From an uncultured Pseudogracilibacillus sp. (GTDB lineage: Bacteria; Bacillota; Bacilli; Bacillales; Amphibacillaceae), in NCBI GenBank assembly GCA_937974845.1, contig CALJVC010000126.1:1-52379 (forward strand): a DNA stretch of 52,379 nucleotides, in the 5' to 3' direction. This document shows positions 23,832 to 32,783 of the stretch, piece by piece; positions within the stretch are counted from its first letter, which is position 1, and each line of letters starts with the position of its first letter. Both the position numbers and the translations under genes were made by a program. The notes beneath the pieces were generated by a model that searched no databases, was not told where the DNA came from, and saw only the letters and a list, made by a program, of their open reading frames with translations.

Positions 23832-23997
23832 CTATTATTTCCCACCTTCGTTTTTTATCCAATTTTACCCTACGGGATTTTCCTAGACTTTTCAATGATA
23901 ATGATTGCATAAGGTTGTCCTTTGGAGCCCGCAAACTTCCTTGATGGAAAAGTTTCCAAAGATTTGCTTCCTTTAGAAAGAGACGAACTTGCTAGAG

Positions 23998-24029
23998 AAA
24001 AAGACCAGGGTTATACCTCCCCCTAGTCT
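23998..24029 (-). terminator. Terminator overlapping the 3' end of ugd
   Basis: AGACTAGGG (24029-24021) pairs with CCCTGGTCT (24010-24002), then a U-run. The upstream arm contains the ugd stop codon TAG (24025-24023), so the last sense codon and the stop lie inside the stem. Confidence 0.8.
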
Positions 24030-25189
24030 CTCTTAAACACATCCCGTGTATACACTTTCTCTTCCACTGACTTTAACTCTTCCTCTAGCCGGTTCGCAAC
24101 GATGACATCGGCTTCCTTTGCAAAGGTGGAAAAGTCCTTCTCCACTCGCAACCCTTCAAAACGTTCCTCCGTTAACGTAGGCTCATAAATCATCACATCT
24201 ACCCCTGCCTCCCGTACATATCGAATGACATCTTGGATGGCAGAGGAACGGAAGTTGTCGGAACCAGACTTCATCGTTAAGCGATACACTCCTACCACCT
24301 TAGGCTGACGACGTAAAATTTGGTTCGCTATATGGCGCTTGCGGGTATCGTTCGCATCGACAATCGCCTGAATAATATTGTTCGGTACCCCTTCAAAATT
24401 CGCCAACATTTGCCGCGTATCCTTAGGGAGACAATAGCCACCATAACCGAAGGAAGGGTTGTTATAATGGGTGCCAATTCGAGGGTCTAGCCCAATACCT
24501 TGGATAATTTGCTCAGAATCCAATCCCTTTAATTCCGCATAGGTATCTAACTCGTTGAAAAATGCCACCCGCATAGCTAAATATGTATTCGCAAAAAGTT
24601 TAATAGCTTCAGCTTCCGTAGGGTCAGTAAATAAAATTGGTATGTCTTCTTTCCGCGCCCCTTCCGCTAGCAGATTAGCAAAAACTTCGGCGCGCTTCGA
24701 TTTCTCCCCGACGATAATTCGTGAGGGATATAAGTTATCATAGAGTGCCCGCCCCTCCCGTAAGAACTCCGGTGAAAAAAATACCTTATCTGTATCAAAA
24801 CGACGCGACACTTCCTCCGTATAACCTACTGGAATCGTCGACTTAATCACAATCGTCGCTTCCGGCTCTAACTCTAGCACTTGCCCGATCACCGTCTCGA
24901 CCGATGACGTATCGAAATAATTTTCTTCGGGATCGTAATTCGTAGGTGTTGAAACGATGACATAGGTCGCCCCTTGGAAAGCTTCCTTCGGGTCCGTCGT
25001 CGCCCGTAAATTTAAATCCTTCGTCGCCAAAAACTCCTCAATTTCAGGGTCAACTATAGGTGACAGTCGACGATTAATACTCTCGACCTTTCCCTCATCA
25101 ATATCGAAGGCTACGACCTCATGATGTTGCGCCAATAGTACCGCATTGGAAAGTCCAACATAACCTGTACCTGCTACACTGATTTTCAA
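24023..25189 (-). CDS. ugd: UDP-glucose 6-dehydrogenase
   Basis: Oxidises UDP-glucose to UDP-glucuronate with two NAD+ in the cytoplasm; 388 residues. The N-terminal GTGYVGLSNAVLLAQ binds NAD, SPEFLREGRALYDNL is the substrate region, and the catalytic nucleophile is Cys253 in FGYGGYCLPKD. From memory, the length, cysteine position and C-terminal VYTRD match enterobacterial Ugd more closely than the longer TuaD type of Bacillus. The TTG start at 25189 follows AGGAGG. No glycosyltransferase or capsule gene lies nearby, so the fate of UDP-glucuronate is unknown. The neighbouring lipoprotein gene ends 36 bases upstream on the same strand. Confidence 0.95.
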   Translation of the reverse strand: MKISVAGTGYVGLSNAVLLAQHHEVVAFDIDEGKVESINRRLSPIVDPEIEEFLATKDLNLRATTDPKEAFQGATYVIVSTPTNYDPEENYFDTSSVETVIGQVLELEPEATIVIKSTIPVGYTEEVSRRFDTDKVFFSPEFLREGRALYDNLYPSRIIVGEKSKRAEVFANLLAEGARKEDIPILFTDPTEAEAIKLFANTYLAMRVAFFNELDTYAELKGLDSEQIIQGIGLDPRIGTHYNNPSFGYGGYCLPKDTRQMLANFEGVPNNIIQAIVDANDTRKRHIANQILRRQPKVVGVYRLTMKSGSDNFRSSAIQDVIRYVREAGVDVMIYEPTLTEERFEGLRVEKDFSTFAKEADVIVANRLEEELKSVEEKVYTRDVFKRD

Positions 25190-25224
25190 TTCGTTTCCTC
25201 CTCTTATTTGTCCATCCCTCGATG

Positions 25225-25821
25225 TTAAAAAACGATTTCTATTTCTCCTTCTTCCTCCACGGCTTTACCATTCTGATCTGTTGCCGGTGGCCAGCGTAGA
25301 ATAAACGATTCTACATCTTCGGCTTTCGTTTCTTCTAAAATGTACGTAAAGACTCCGTTAAATCGAGTCCCAGGATATACCTCATCCTGAACGAACTCAC
25401 TCATAAAAGTATCGCTCTCTTCGATTTCTTCCCCGGTATTCGTGACTAAGGTCGCCTTACCTAAAGGAAGGGAGATAACCTCATCGGAAATATTTTCGAT
25501 ATTCATCTCTACCTGAATCACTTCAATGTTTTCGTTACCGATGATATCGACAAAGCTACCTTCGACCTGTCCTGAGGAAACGAGGGCTCGATCGATCCAA
25601 AGCTTTACCGGACCTGCTTCTGTTTCAAATACTTCGGTGCTACCCTTTACTACCGTAAAGACACCATATTTGTTCGTATATTCCTCGCCAACTTCCACCG
25701 TCCGTACAAGATCTTCATCCTCCGAACTGGCGATTTCGTCCTCCTCGTCCTTATTTCCACAGGCTATGAGCAATAAACTAACACTAAAGATTAATAAACT
25801 TATCTTCACTAGCTTTCGCAT
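25225..25821 (-). CDS. Lipoprotein of unknown function
   Basis: A 198-residue secreted lipoprotein. The signal peptide ends at the lipobox LLIAC (Cys21) and is followed by an acidic linker. The remaining 150 residues are predicted mostly as beta strands, with VEMNIENISDEVISLPLG and YPGTRFNGVFTYILEE resembling DUF4352-like immunoglobulin-fold domains found in Bacillus lipoproteins. The ATG at 25821 is preceded by GGGGTGG. It lies just upstream of ugd on the same strand, but a functional link is not evident. Confidence 0.82.
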   Translation of the reverse strand: MRKLVKISLLIFSVSLLLIACGNKDEEDEIASSEDEDLVRTVEVGEEYTNKYGVFTVVKGSTEVFETEAGPVKLWIDRALVSSGQVEGSFVDIIGNENIEVIQVEMNIENISDEVISLPLGKATLVTNTGEEIEESDTFMSEFVQDEVYPGTRFNGVFTYILEETKAEDVESFILRWPPATDQNGKAVEEEGEIEIVF

Positions 25822-26107
25822 TCATTCCACCCCATTTATTTCACTCTTCAATATTATATCATCGTCTAAGAAAATCGTAAAAAAGAATAAAAGTCAAAAC
25901 ATCCTTTACTTTCTTTTTTGTCACATTTCCTTATTTGAAACTTTTATATTAAATGTAAAAATATAATTTAAATCCAATTGTTGGATAAGATATTGGTCTT
26001 ATGATAGAATCTCTAATTGGGCGTTTAGACCCAAGATTAAGGTGTAGTTCAGACTTTTACATCAACATTGTTAAGGGAAAAAATAATCATCAGGAGAGAG
26101 TGATAAT

Positions 26108-27856
26108 ATGAGGTTTTTCCAATTTAAAACGATTCGAGCTAAATTAATCACTGTAGCAATATTAATTTTGACTATACCAATAGTTATTTTAGGTGGTCTC
26201 AGTTATAACACCGCAAAAAAAGCACTAGAAGAATCGGGAATTAAACGACTAGAGTCAAACGTTGAATTAGCTTTACAAATGATGGAAGAATTAAATAAAG
26301 AAGTGGAGAAAGGTAAAATAAGTCTTGATGAAGCTCAGGAAATGGTGAAAGTATCTATATTAGGTGAAAAACAAGCCGACGGAACAAGGCCAATTAACCC
26401 TACGATTGATTTAGGAGAACATGGCTATATGTTCATCAACAACTCTAAAGGAGACTTGCAAGCCCATCCTACAATCGAAGGAGAAAATACTTGGAATAAA
26501 AAAGATGCTAATGGTGAGTTTTATGCTCAAAAATACATAAACACAGCTTTAGACGGAGGAGGAATAAGCTATTACTACTATCCTCTCCCAACAAATAAAG
26601 ATAGAATAGAAGAAAAAGTTACATACTCCAAAGCCTTTCCAGAATGGGATTGGGTTGTTGTAGCCAGTACATATATGATCGACTTCAATAGTGAGGCCAA
26701 ACAAATTTCTCGTGCTGTATTTTTTATTATCGGACTCACTTTAGTTATTGGAATCTTAATCATATGGATTTTCTCTTCACGTATGGCTAATACGATTCAT
26801 CTAGTAACAGAGAGAATGGATTCTGTCGCTGAAGGAGACTTGCGAAACGAACCTTTAGAAATTAAGTCGAAAGATGAATTTGGTCATTTAGCATCTACGC
26901 TCAACCATATGCAAAGTCGATTAATTACTTTTGTTCAACAACTTATCCAAGCAACAGCTACCGTTTCTAATCGCAGTGAGGAGTTAAATCAAGCCGCCTA
27001 TGAAGTAAGTCAAGGAACAGAACAAATGACAGCAACAATGGAGGAACTAGCTTCAGGCTCTGAATCCCAAGCTCAAGATACGGAACACGTAGCAGGTATC
27101 ATGACCAATTTTGTCTCCCTAATTGAAGAAACGAATAAAAATGGTGAAGAAATTCGTGATTATTCAGACGATGTTTTAAACTTAACAGAATGTGGCCACA
27201 ACTTAATGACTAAATCATCAGAGCAAATGCAAGCAATCGATCAAATTGTACTTGATGCCGTAGCAAAAGTAGAAGGCCTTGATGAATATTCCAAAGAAAT
27301 TTCTAAACTTGTATCCGTCGTTCAAGAAATATCTGAACAAACCAACTTAATTGCCTTAAACGCAGCAATTGAAGCAGCCCGAGCTGGCGAACATGGACAG
27401 GGATTTTCCGTCGTAGCAAATGAGGTACGAAAATTGGCCGACGAAACTTCCGATTCTGTAACCCATATTACGAAAATCGCAACACGTATTCAAAATGAAG
27501 CAAGTACTGTTGCCGAAGCTTTACGTAGCGGATATACAGAAGTCGAAGAAGGTTCGAAACAAATAGAAGAAACAGAAGAAACCTTTATTAATATACGCGA
27601 TGCCGTTTCTCACATGATTGACAATATTAATTCCGTCTCGGATAATTTAACATCGATTGCCGAAAACAGTAACCAAATAAGTAAATCTATAGAACATATC
27701 GCTTCTATATCTGAAGAATCCGCTTCTGGAATTGAAGAGTCTACCGCTACAATTGAACAAGCAAATGCATCTATGCAAGAAGTTGCTGCTAGCTCTGATG
27801 AACTAGCTCGCTTAGGCGCTGATTTACAAAAAATTGTCGACTACTTTAAATTGTAA
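26108..27856 (+). CDS. Methyl-accepting chemotaxis protein with Cache-type sensor
   Basis: A 582-residue transmembrane chemoreceptor. Helix 1 is at about residues 12-32; the extracellular part (33-198) is a single Cache-type domain with DLGEHGYMFINNSKGDLQAHP and WVVVASTYMIDF; helix 2 is about 203-225, followed by HAMP. The cytoplasmic signalling domain has the conserved tip EISEQTNLIALNAAIEAARA. It would signal to CheA/CheW, which are not in this window. GGAGAGAG precedes the ATG. Single-Cache receptors often detect organic acids, but the ligand is unknown. The gene is monocistronic. Confidence 0.94.
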   Translation: MRFFQFKTIRAKLITVAILILTIPIVILGGLSYNTAKKALEESGIKRLESNVELALQMMEELNKEVEKGKISLDEAQEMVKVSILGEKQADGTRPINPTIDLGEHGYMFINNSKGDLQAHPTIEGENTWNKKDANGEFYAQKYINTALDGGGISYYYYPLPTNKDRIEEKVTYSKAFPEWDWVVVASTYMIDFNSEAKQISRAVFFIIGLTLVIGILIIWIFSSRMANTIHLVTERMDSVAEGDLRNEPLEIKSKDEFGHLASTLNHMQSRLITFVQQLIQATATVSNRSEELNQAAYEVSQGTEQMTATMEELASGSESQAQDTEHVAGIMTNFVSLIEETNKNGEEIRDYSDDVLNLTECGHNLMTKSSEQMQAIDQIVLDAVAKVEGLDEYSKEISKLVSVVQEISEQTNLIALNAAIEAARAGEHGQGFSVVANEVRKLADETSDSVTHITKIATRIQNEASTVAEALRSGYTEVEEGSKQIEETEETFINIRDAVSHMIDNINSVSDNLTSIAENSNQISKSIEHIASISEESASGIEESTATIEQANASMQEVAASSDELARLGADLQKIVDYFKL

Positions 27857-27871
27857 TAAACCTTAAATGAT

Positions 27872-27911
27872 AAAAACGCAAAGCTTTTGTTTAAAAGCTT
27901 TGCGTTTTTTT
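27872..27911. terminator. Bidirectional terminator
   Basis: AACGCAAAGCTTTT pairs with AAAAGCTTTGCGTT around a short loop, with A- and T-runs on the two sides, between the chemoreceptor gene and the convergent ykvI-like gene. Confidence 0.9.
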
Positions 27912-27925
27912 AGGTTATTTTCAAG

Positions 27926-28984
27926 TTAACGATGATGCTTAGCAAGATGACGCTGTATGTAACCGATAAAAAGAGCCAAAATTAACAACAGCCCGATTAT
28001 CCCTGTAATTGGATAAATAGTCGTCATCAACTCTGTAAAGCCGAAGAGACTGATTAAAAAAGCTAAACTCGAAATAAACAGAGCAAGCATGTAAAAAGAG
28101 CCGGTTTCCGCTTCAAAGAAACGAGACGTAAAAGCATATACCGCTCCGACCGCTGTATTAAACACCATCGCCAATAACGTAAGAGCCATAAAGAAACCTA
28201 TAAAGGGGGATAACTTCGTGGCTAAAAAAACCGTCGGCATCGCTACGCCCTGTAACTGATCAATATTTAAGAAAATCGACACATGAATGAATAAAAGTAA
28301 AAAACCTAAGCCAGCTCCTCCTAAAAGTCCACCCCACCAAGCGACGCGAATATTTTTTGCCGTTCCCCCGATAATAGCAAGGATGGCTACTGCTAAAGCA
28401 ATATTAAACGTTACGTATAGAAGCGCAGCAAAAGACCAATTAGATACAATCGGACGATAGCCTTCTAGAGCCTGAGCCAGTTGACTACTATTCAAATTCG
28501 CATCGAAAAAACTATAGACAGTCAGCATAATTACTAATACTATTAAAAAAGGCGTGACACTGCTTATTACTAAGATGACATCTCTAATTTTTAAACATAC
28601 GGTAATTGCCACCATAATCGTAAAAATTAACGATCCCCAAGACGGATTGATTCCGAACTGTTGCTCAAATAGGGCACCACTTCCTGCAACCATAACCGTC
28701 GTCACACCAAACAGACAAAATAAAATAACATAATCGACCACCCGTCCTACTCTCTTACCGTATACATGGGTAAAAAAATGTTGGTGGGAGGTTAATTGCA
28801 ATTGGGCACCTATTTGTAAAATTTGCGCACCGAGAAACATAAAAAGCACCATCGCTATAAAAATACCTAAAAATCCATACCAACCAAAACTCGTAAAAAA
28901 TTGCAATACCTCTTGCCCCGAAGCAAAACCAGCTCCGACGACCACACCGATATAAGCCCCGGCAATACGTAAACTTTCCCGCAT
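27926..28984 (-). CDS. YkvI-family membrane protein
   Basis: A 352-residue protein with ten or so membrane helices. The N-terminal GAYIGVVVGAGFASGQEVLQFF is the signature of the YkvI family, related to the LeuT-fold amino acid/cation symporters. B. subtilis YkvI itself is uncharacterised, so the substrate is open. The ATG at 28984 follows AAGGGGGG. It is a single gene, convergent with the chemoreceptor and flanked by terminators. Confidence 0.87.
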   Translation of the reverse strand: MRESLRIAGAYIGVVVGAGFASGQEVLQFFTSFGWYGFLGIFIAMVLFMFLGAQILQIGAQLQLTSHQHFFTHVYGKRVGRVVDYVILFCLFGVTTVMVAGSGALFEQQFGINPSWGSLIFTIMVAITVCLKIRDVILVISSVTPFLIVLVIMLTVYSFFDANLNSSQLAQALEGYRPIVSNWSFAALLYVTFNIALAVAILAIIGGTAKNIRVAWWGGLLGGAGLGFLLLFIHVSIFLNIDQLQGVAMPTVFLATKLSPFIGFFMALTLLAMVFNTAVGAVYAFTSRFFEAETGSFYMLALFISSLAFLISLFGFTELMTTIYPITGIIGLLLILALFIGYIQRHLAKHHR

Positions 28985-29073
28985 ACCGCTTCCCCCCTTA
29001 AAACATCCATTCCCCCTTGTCCATATATATGCGAGACTAGGCTAAGCATTCCACCTATAAAGCGATATCGTAA

Positions 29074-29110
29074 GAAAGAAAGAGGGCTAGGCTTCTATTC
29101 CCCCTAGCCC
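29074..29110 (-). terminator. Terminator after the acetoacetyl-CoA synthetase gene
   Basis: GGGCTAGG (29110-29103) pairs with CCTAGCCC (29091-29084), followed by UCUUUCUUU. Confidence 0.8.
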
Positions 29111-29118
29111 TTCTCCCA

Positions 29119-31107
29119 TTACACCTTCTCCGAATCTTCTTCCTTTACTAAAGCAATAAAGTAATCTAAAGTTTCAGGATTACTCATCGAACCACGATTA
29201 ATTACCTCGTCTACCTCTCCACCACTTAAGAGACGCTTAATCGGTACCTCGAGCTTCTTTCCATTCAACGTCCGGGGCACCTCATCGATTTGATAAAACG
29301 AATCCGGAACATGTCTCGGAGAACAACGGGTTCGCATTGCTCGTTTGATTTCTCCAATCAATGCAGTATCTAATTTCCGGTCCTCCTCTAAAACGAGGAA
29401 AAGCTTCATTTCTCCTTTCCCATCCATGCCCGCTATATCGACGACGAGGCTATCTTTCACACCCGGAATACTTTCGACCACCCGATAAATTTCACTCGTT
29501 CCCATCCGGATTCCCCCTCGATTAATCGTCGAATCCGATCGCCCGAAAATCCGATTTCCTCCGTCAGCGTAAATCTTAATCCAATCCCCATGGGTCCACA
29601 CCCCGGGAAAATCCTCAAAATAACTTTCTTTATACCTTTTCTTCTTTGCATCGTTCCAGAAATAAAGCGGCATCGAGGGCATTGGTTCTTCTATGACTAA
29701 TTCCCCGACTTCACCAACGACCGCTTTACCAGCTTCATTGTAAGCAGCAACCTTTGCCCCGAGGGCGGGACATTGAATTTCTCCTGCCCGAACCGGATGT
29801 AAAGGAGAGGGCATGACAAAGCCTGAGCATATATCCGTACCACCGCTAGCCGACCCTAACCAAAGATCCTCCTTCACTGCCTCATAGACCCAAACGAACA
29901 TCTCTTCCGATAAAGGGGCTCCAGTATAAACCAAGGATTGTAAAGACGATAAGTCGTAAGCTTCCTTCGGCCGAATTCCTGCCTGCTTTGTCGCCAGCAA
30001 AAACGGCGGACTCGTTCCGAATACCTTCAATTCCGTATCCTCGACAAACTTCCATAACACATCAGGACTTGGTGATGACGGACTCCCATCATACATAACG
30101 ACCGTCGTTCCGACTAATAAGCCACTAATTAACATATTCCAAATCATCCAGCCCGTCGTCGTAAACCAAAAGAAACGATCCCCCGGCTTTAGATCCATGT
30201 GAAGGGACAGCGCCTTATACTGTTCTAACAAAATATTTCCATGCCCTTGGACGATCGCTTTCGGCGTACCGGTCGTCCCTGACGAATAGAGAATCCATAG
30301 CGGATGCTCGAAAGGAACCTGTTCAAAACGTAAGTTCTCGCTACGATGATTAGCGATAAACTCTCCCCACTCTTCCTCATACAGATCCGTCCGTTCCAAA
30401 GACTCCTTACTAAGATATGGAAGCAAAATCGTTCTCTCTATCGTCGGAATTTTCTCCCGAATATACTTCACCTCATCAAGTCGAAGAAAGTCCTTTCCAC
30501 CAAAACGATACCCGTCGACAGTAAAGAGTAATTTCGGCTCAATCTGCCTCATCCGTTCTACTACTGTATCGCTTCCAAAATCCGGTGAAGCAACCGACCA
30601 AATCGCACCGATGCTCGCACAGGCTAAAAAAGCAACGAGACTCTCGGGAATATTCGGCATATAAGCAGCAACGCGGTCACCCTTTTGTATGCCTATTTCC
30701 CTCAACCCTTGTGCAAGGCTCGCCACTTCCCGCCGTAACTTTTCCCAACTCCAAGTCTCTAAGGGGCGAAGTTCCGACTGAAACATAATAGCCGGCGTTT
30801 GCAAATCATAGTGCCGAAACATATGTTCCGCAAAATTTAAATGTGCCCCTTCAAACCATTTAGCCCCCGGCATCTTCCGACTAGTTAAAATTCGACCATA
30901 ATCCGTCGAAGCAATTACTTCATAGAAGTCCCAAATCGACTGCCAAAACCCTTCCACATCCGTCACAGACCAATCCCATAGCTCCATATACGACGTAAAT
31001 CGATGACCCTTTTCTTCATTTAACCAACGTATATACCGGGTTAAGGTTGCCTGCTCACGCATCGTTTCTCCAGGCTCCCATAAGACAGGACCTCTTGCTT
31101 CCATCAT
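29119..31107 (-). CDS. aacS: Acetoacetyl-CoA synthetase
   Basis: ATP-dependent ligase that activates acetoacetate to acetoacetyl-CoA; 662 residues, the family length. It has the N-terminal ACAS segment (WSVTDVEGFWQSIWDF), the P-loop LYSSGTTGTPKAIV, the adenylate motifs TGWMIWNMLISGLL and SASGGTDICSGFV characteristic of acetoacetate-specific enzymes, the hinge WTHGDW and the C-terminal LNGKKLEVPIK with the catalytic lysine. The ATG at 31107 follows AAAGGAG by seven bases. Its upstream region carries a cre-like site (31214-31227). It offers an ATP-driven route from acetoacetate parallel to the CoA-transferase at the left end, both leading to the thiolase. Confidence 0.94.
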   Translation of the reverse strand: MMEARGPVLWEPGETMREQATLTRYIRWLNEEKGHRFTSYMELWDWSVTDVEGFWQSIWDFYEVIASTDYGRILTSRKMPGAKWFEGAHLNFAEHMFRHYDLQTPAIMFQSELRPLETWSWEKLRREVASLAQGLREIGIQKGDRVAAYMPNIPESLVAFLACASIGAIWSVASPDFGSDTVVERMRQIEPKLLFTVDGYRFGGKDFLRLDEVKYIREKIPTIERTILLPYLSKESLERTDLYEEEWGEFIANHRSENLRFEQVPFEHPLWILYSSGTTGTPKAIVQGHGNILLEQYKALSLHMDLKPGDRFFWFTTTGWMIWNMLISGLLVGTTVVMYDGSPSSPSPDVLWKFVEDTELKVFGTSPPFLLATKQAGIRPKEAYDLSSLQSLVYTGAPLSEEMFVWVYEAVKEDLWLGSASGGTDICSGFVMPSPLHPVRAGEIQCPALGAKVAAYNEAGKAVVGEVGELVIEEPMPSMPLYFWNDAKKKRYKESYFEDFPGVWTHGDWIKIYADGGNRIFGRSDSTINRGGIRMGTSEIYRVVESIPGVKDSLVVDIAGMDGKGEMKLFLVLEEDRKLDTALIGEIKRAMRTRCSPRHVPDSFYQIDEVPRTLNGKKLEVPIKRLLSGGEVDEVINRGSMSNPETLDYFIALVKEEDSEKV

Positions 31108-31213
31108 GTCACTACTCCTTTCTGGTTAAATAGTACACAATGCACTTCCTTTACCCGTACTTACTATATGAGTTCCCTAGCATAAATAGGCTCCCTCTCC
31201 GAACTCTATGGGA

Positions 31214-31227
31214 TGTATGCGTTTACA
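31214..31227 (-). promoter_or_regulatory. cre-like CcpA site upstream of aacS
   Basis: TGTATGCGTTTACA matches TGWAANCGNTNWCA at 13 of 14 positions in either orientation. It lies about 107 bases upstream of the aacS start. Confidence 0.6.
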
Positions 31228-31333
31228 ATGGTTAGCAAAAGAAAAGCTAGCTTCCCTTTACCTAATAAATATAAAAAAGCTTATCTATCATTTATAGTAC
31301 GAGACTTGGGAGCCTTTTTCAAGGTGAAACAGA

Positions 31334-32542
31334 TCAGCTAAATCTTTTTGTCCTTGAAAAAGGTATAACTCGACTCTCTTCCGTAAGCGGAATTCCCTCT
31401 GCCTTATAACGATCAAAGAAATGATCATCGACGCCAGTAATTTTCGCTAAAAAATCAACTTTGAAAAGTAAGTCTTCCCGTAACATTTTGGGTAAATCGA
31501 CGATTTCTTCATTAAAAATAAAATCAAAAATCGCCAACATCTTCTGCGGTTGAGGGAGAAAGTTGATCTCATCTAAAGGCTCCCAATCCCAATATCCTTT
31601 CTCCTTTAAACTCTGGTAAAACCTTTCGTAAATTTCTTCGCTAATCAACCCACTTTGCCATGCTCGATAACCTAACCAATAGAGCGACACATCCCACTTC
31701 CGTTTAAGATGGATATAAGCATCCGGATCCGCCTCATTCCACACCGTCGCCATGTCTTCGGCAAAGCTTTCCTCCGGTAATAAAAAATATACCGCAAAAC
31801 GGTTCGCCTCATCCTCTATCTTTGCATATTCTTCCTTCGATAAAGTCGAAAACTCAACCTGCTGGTGCAATAAAAGATGCCCTAACTCATGGGCTAAATC
31901 GAAGTTTCGTTGGACTGCAGAATCCCCATATTTGCGTAAAAATATATAAGGCCTTGCGCCTTCTACCCATAAACTATATACATCTTTATTCGTCCCAAGC
32001 ATTTTCTCAAACACAAAAATACCGCTTTTTTCTAAGCAGAACAACAGAAATTTATTCGACTCATCCTCTAACTCTAGCACTTCCCGTGCCAAGGAAGCAA
32101 TGCGCTTAATCGCCTCTTCCCGCTTCATTGTGGAAGTTTTCATCATATCGACGGCCTGATCCCGTAAGGTAATAATCGGCTCTAACGGTACTTCTACTTC
32201 TAAAGTTAAATAGTTAATGAGACTATTTAAATATTCGATAAATACTTTTTCACTCTGGGCCTGCGCTAAATCCGAAAACCGTTTAGAACTATAGCTTATA
32301 TCGATCGGCGCCTTACCCCTAGCAGGACTTTGATACCGATGAACGAAGGTTTCTCGATAAAAATAAAGCCCCCGAACGTCAAAAAGTAGACAGAGCTTGT
32401 TAACGAAAGCAAAATCCGGCTTCTTTTCATTCGCCTCATAAAGACGAATTTTCTCGACCGGAGTATGTAGTAACCTCGCTAGCTTTTCTTGTGAGTAGCC
32501 GAAGAGCCTACGTAAGTACTGCAAATTCTCACCTTTAAACAA
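31334..32542 (-). CDS. XRE helix-turn-helix / ImmA-IrrE metallopeptidase protein
   Basis: A 402-residue fusion. Residues 5-58 are an XRE-type helix-turn-helix (LFGYSQEKLARLLHTPVEKI). Residues 160-280 form an ImmA/IrrE-type metalloprotease with HELGH at 218-222 and a further acidic motif DEANRFA. Such fusions usually cleave a repressor or act as stress-responsive regulators; most are in mobile elements, but no phage or ICE genes lie nearby. The start is a TTG at 32542 behind AAAGGAG. The C-terminal 120 residues are rich in acidic and aromatic residues with no assigned fold. The target is unknown. Confidence 0.87.
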   Translation of the reverse strand: MFKGENLQYLRRLFGYSQEKLARLLHTPVEKIRLYEANEKKPDFAFVNKLCLLFDVRGLYFYRETFVHRYQSPARGKAPIDISYSSKRFSDLAQAQSEKVFIEYLNSLINYLTLEVEVPLEPIITLRDQAVDMMKTSTMKREEAIKRIASLAREVLELEDESNKFLLFCLEKSGIFVFEKMLGTNKDVYSLWVEGARPYIFLRKYGDSAVQRNFDLAHELGHLLLHQQVEFSTLSKEEYAKIEDEANRFAVYFLLPEESFAEDMATVWNEADPDAYIHLKRKWDVSLYWLGYRAWQSGLISEEIYERFYQSLKEKGYWDWEPLDEINFLPQPQKMLAIFDFIFNEEIVDLPKMLREDLLFKVDFLAKITGVDDHFFDRYKAEGIPLTEESRVIPFSRTKRFS

Positions 32543-32726
32543 CGACTCACTGCTCCTTTAATGGATAAATGGTAATATTTAGCTTACATTATCTTAACGT
32601 ATAGCTAAGAAATTTACAATGTATTAAATTGTTCAAACCTTCGCCTCCGGCACCCTAGTTTTTTAAAAATCCTCCTGATCTTTTAAAAAAATTCGTCGGA
32701 GTATCCCTAGCTTTTAAGAAAATTAG

Positions 32727-32761
32727 AAAAAAATAACCTACCCGGCAAAGGCCGAGTAGGT
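32727..32761 (-). terminator. Terminator after darA
   Basis: ACCTACTCGGC (32761-32751) pairs with GCCGGGTAGGT (32746-32736), followed on the minus strand by UAUUUUUUU. Confidence 0.9.
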
Positions 32762-32783
32762 ATCCTTCTCTTGAACAAGTAGA

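Noticed and set aside
23896..23914. Fur box upstream of the YciI-like gene
   Set aside because: GATAATGAT matches one half of the Fur consensus, but the other half does not match, so it is left out.
25526..25966. Plus-strand reading frame of 146 codons over the lipoprotein gene
   Set aside because: Covers the lipoprotein coding region in antisense and continues into A/T-rich intergenic DNA; the lipoprotein has signal peptide, lipobox and ribosome binding site.
25971..25985. Palindrome ATCCAATTGTTGGAT before the chemoreceptor gene
   Set aside because: A single short palindrome without a nearby repeat, promoter position or T-run; no function can be supported.
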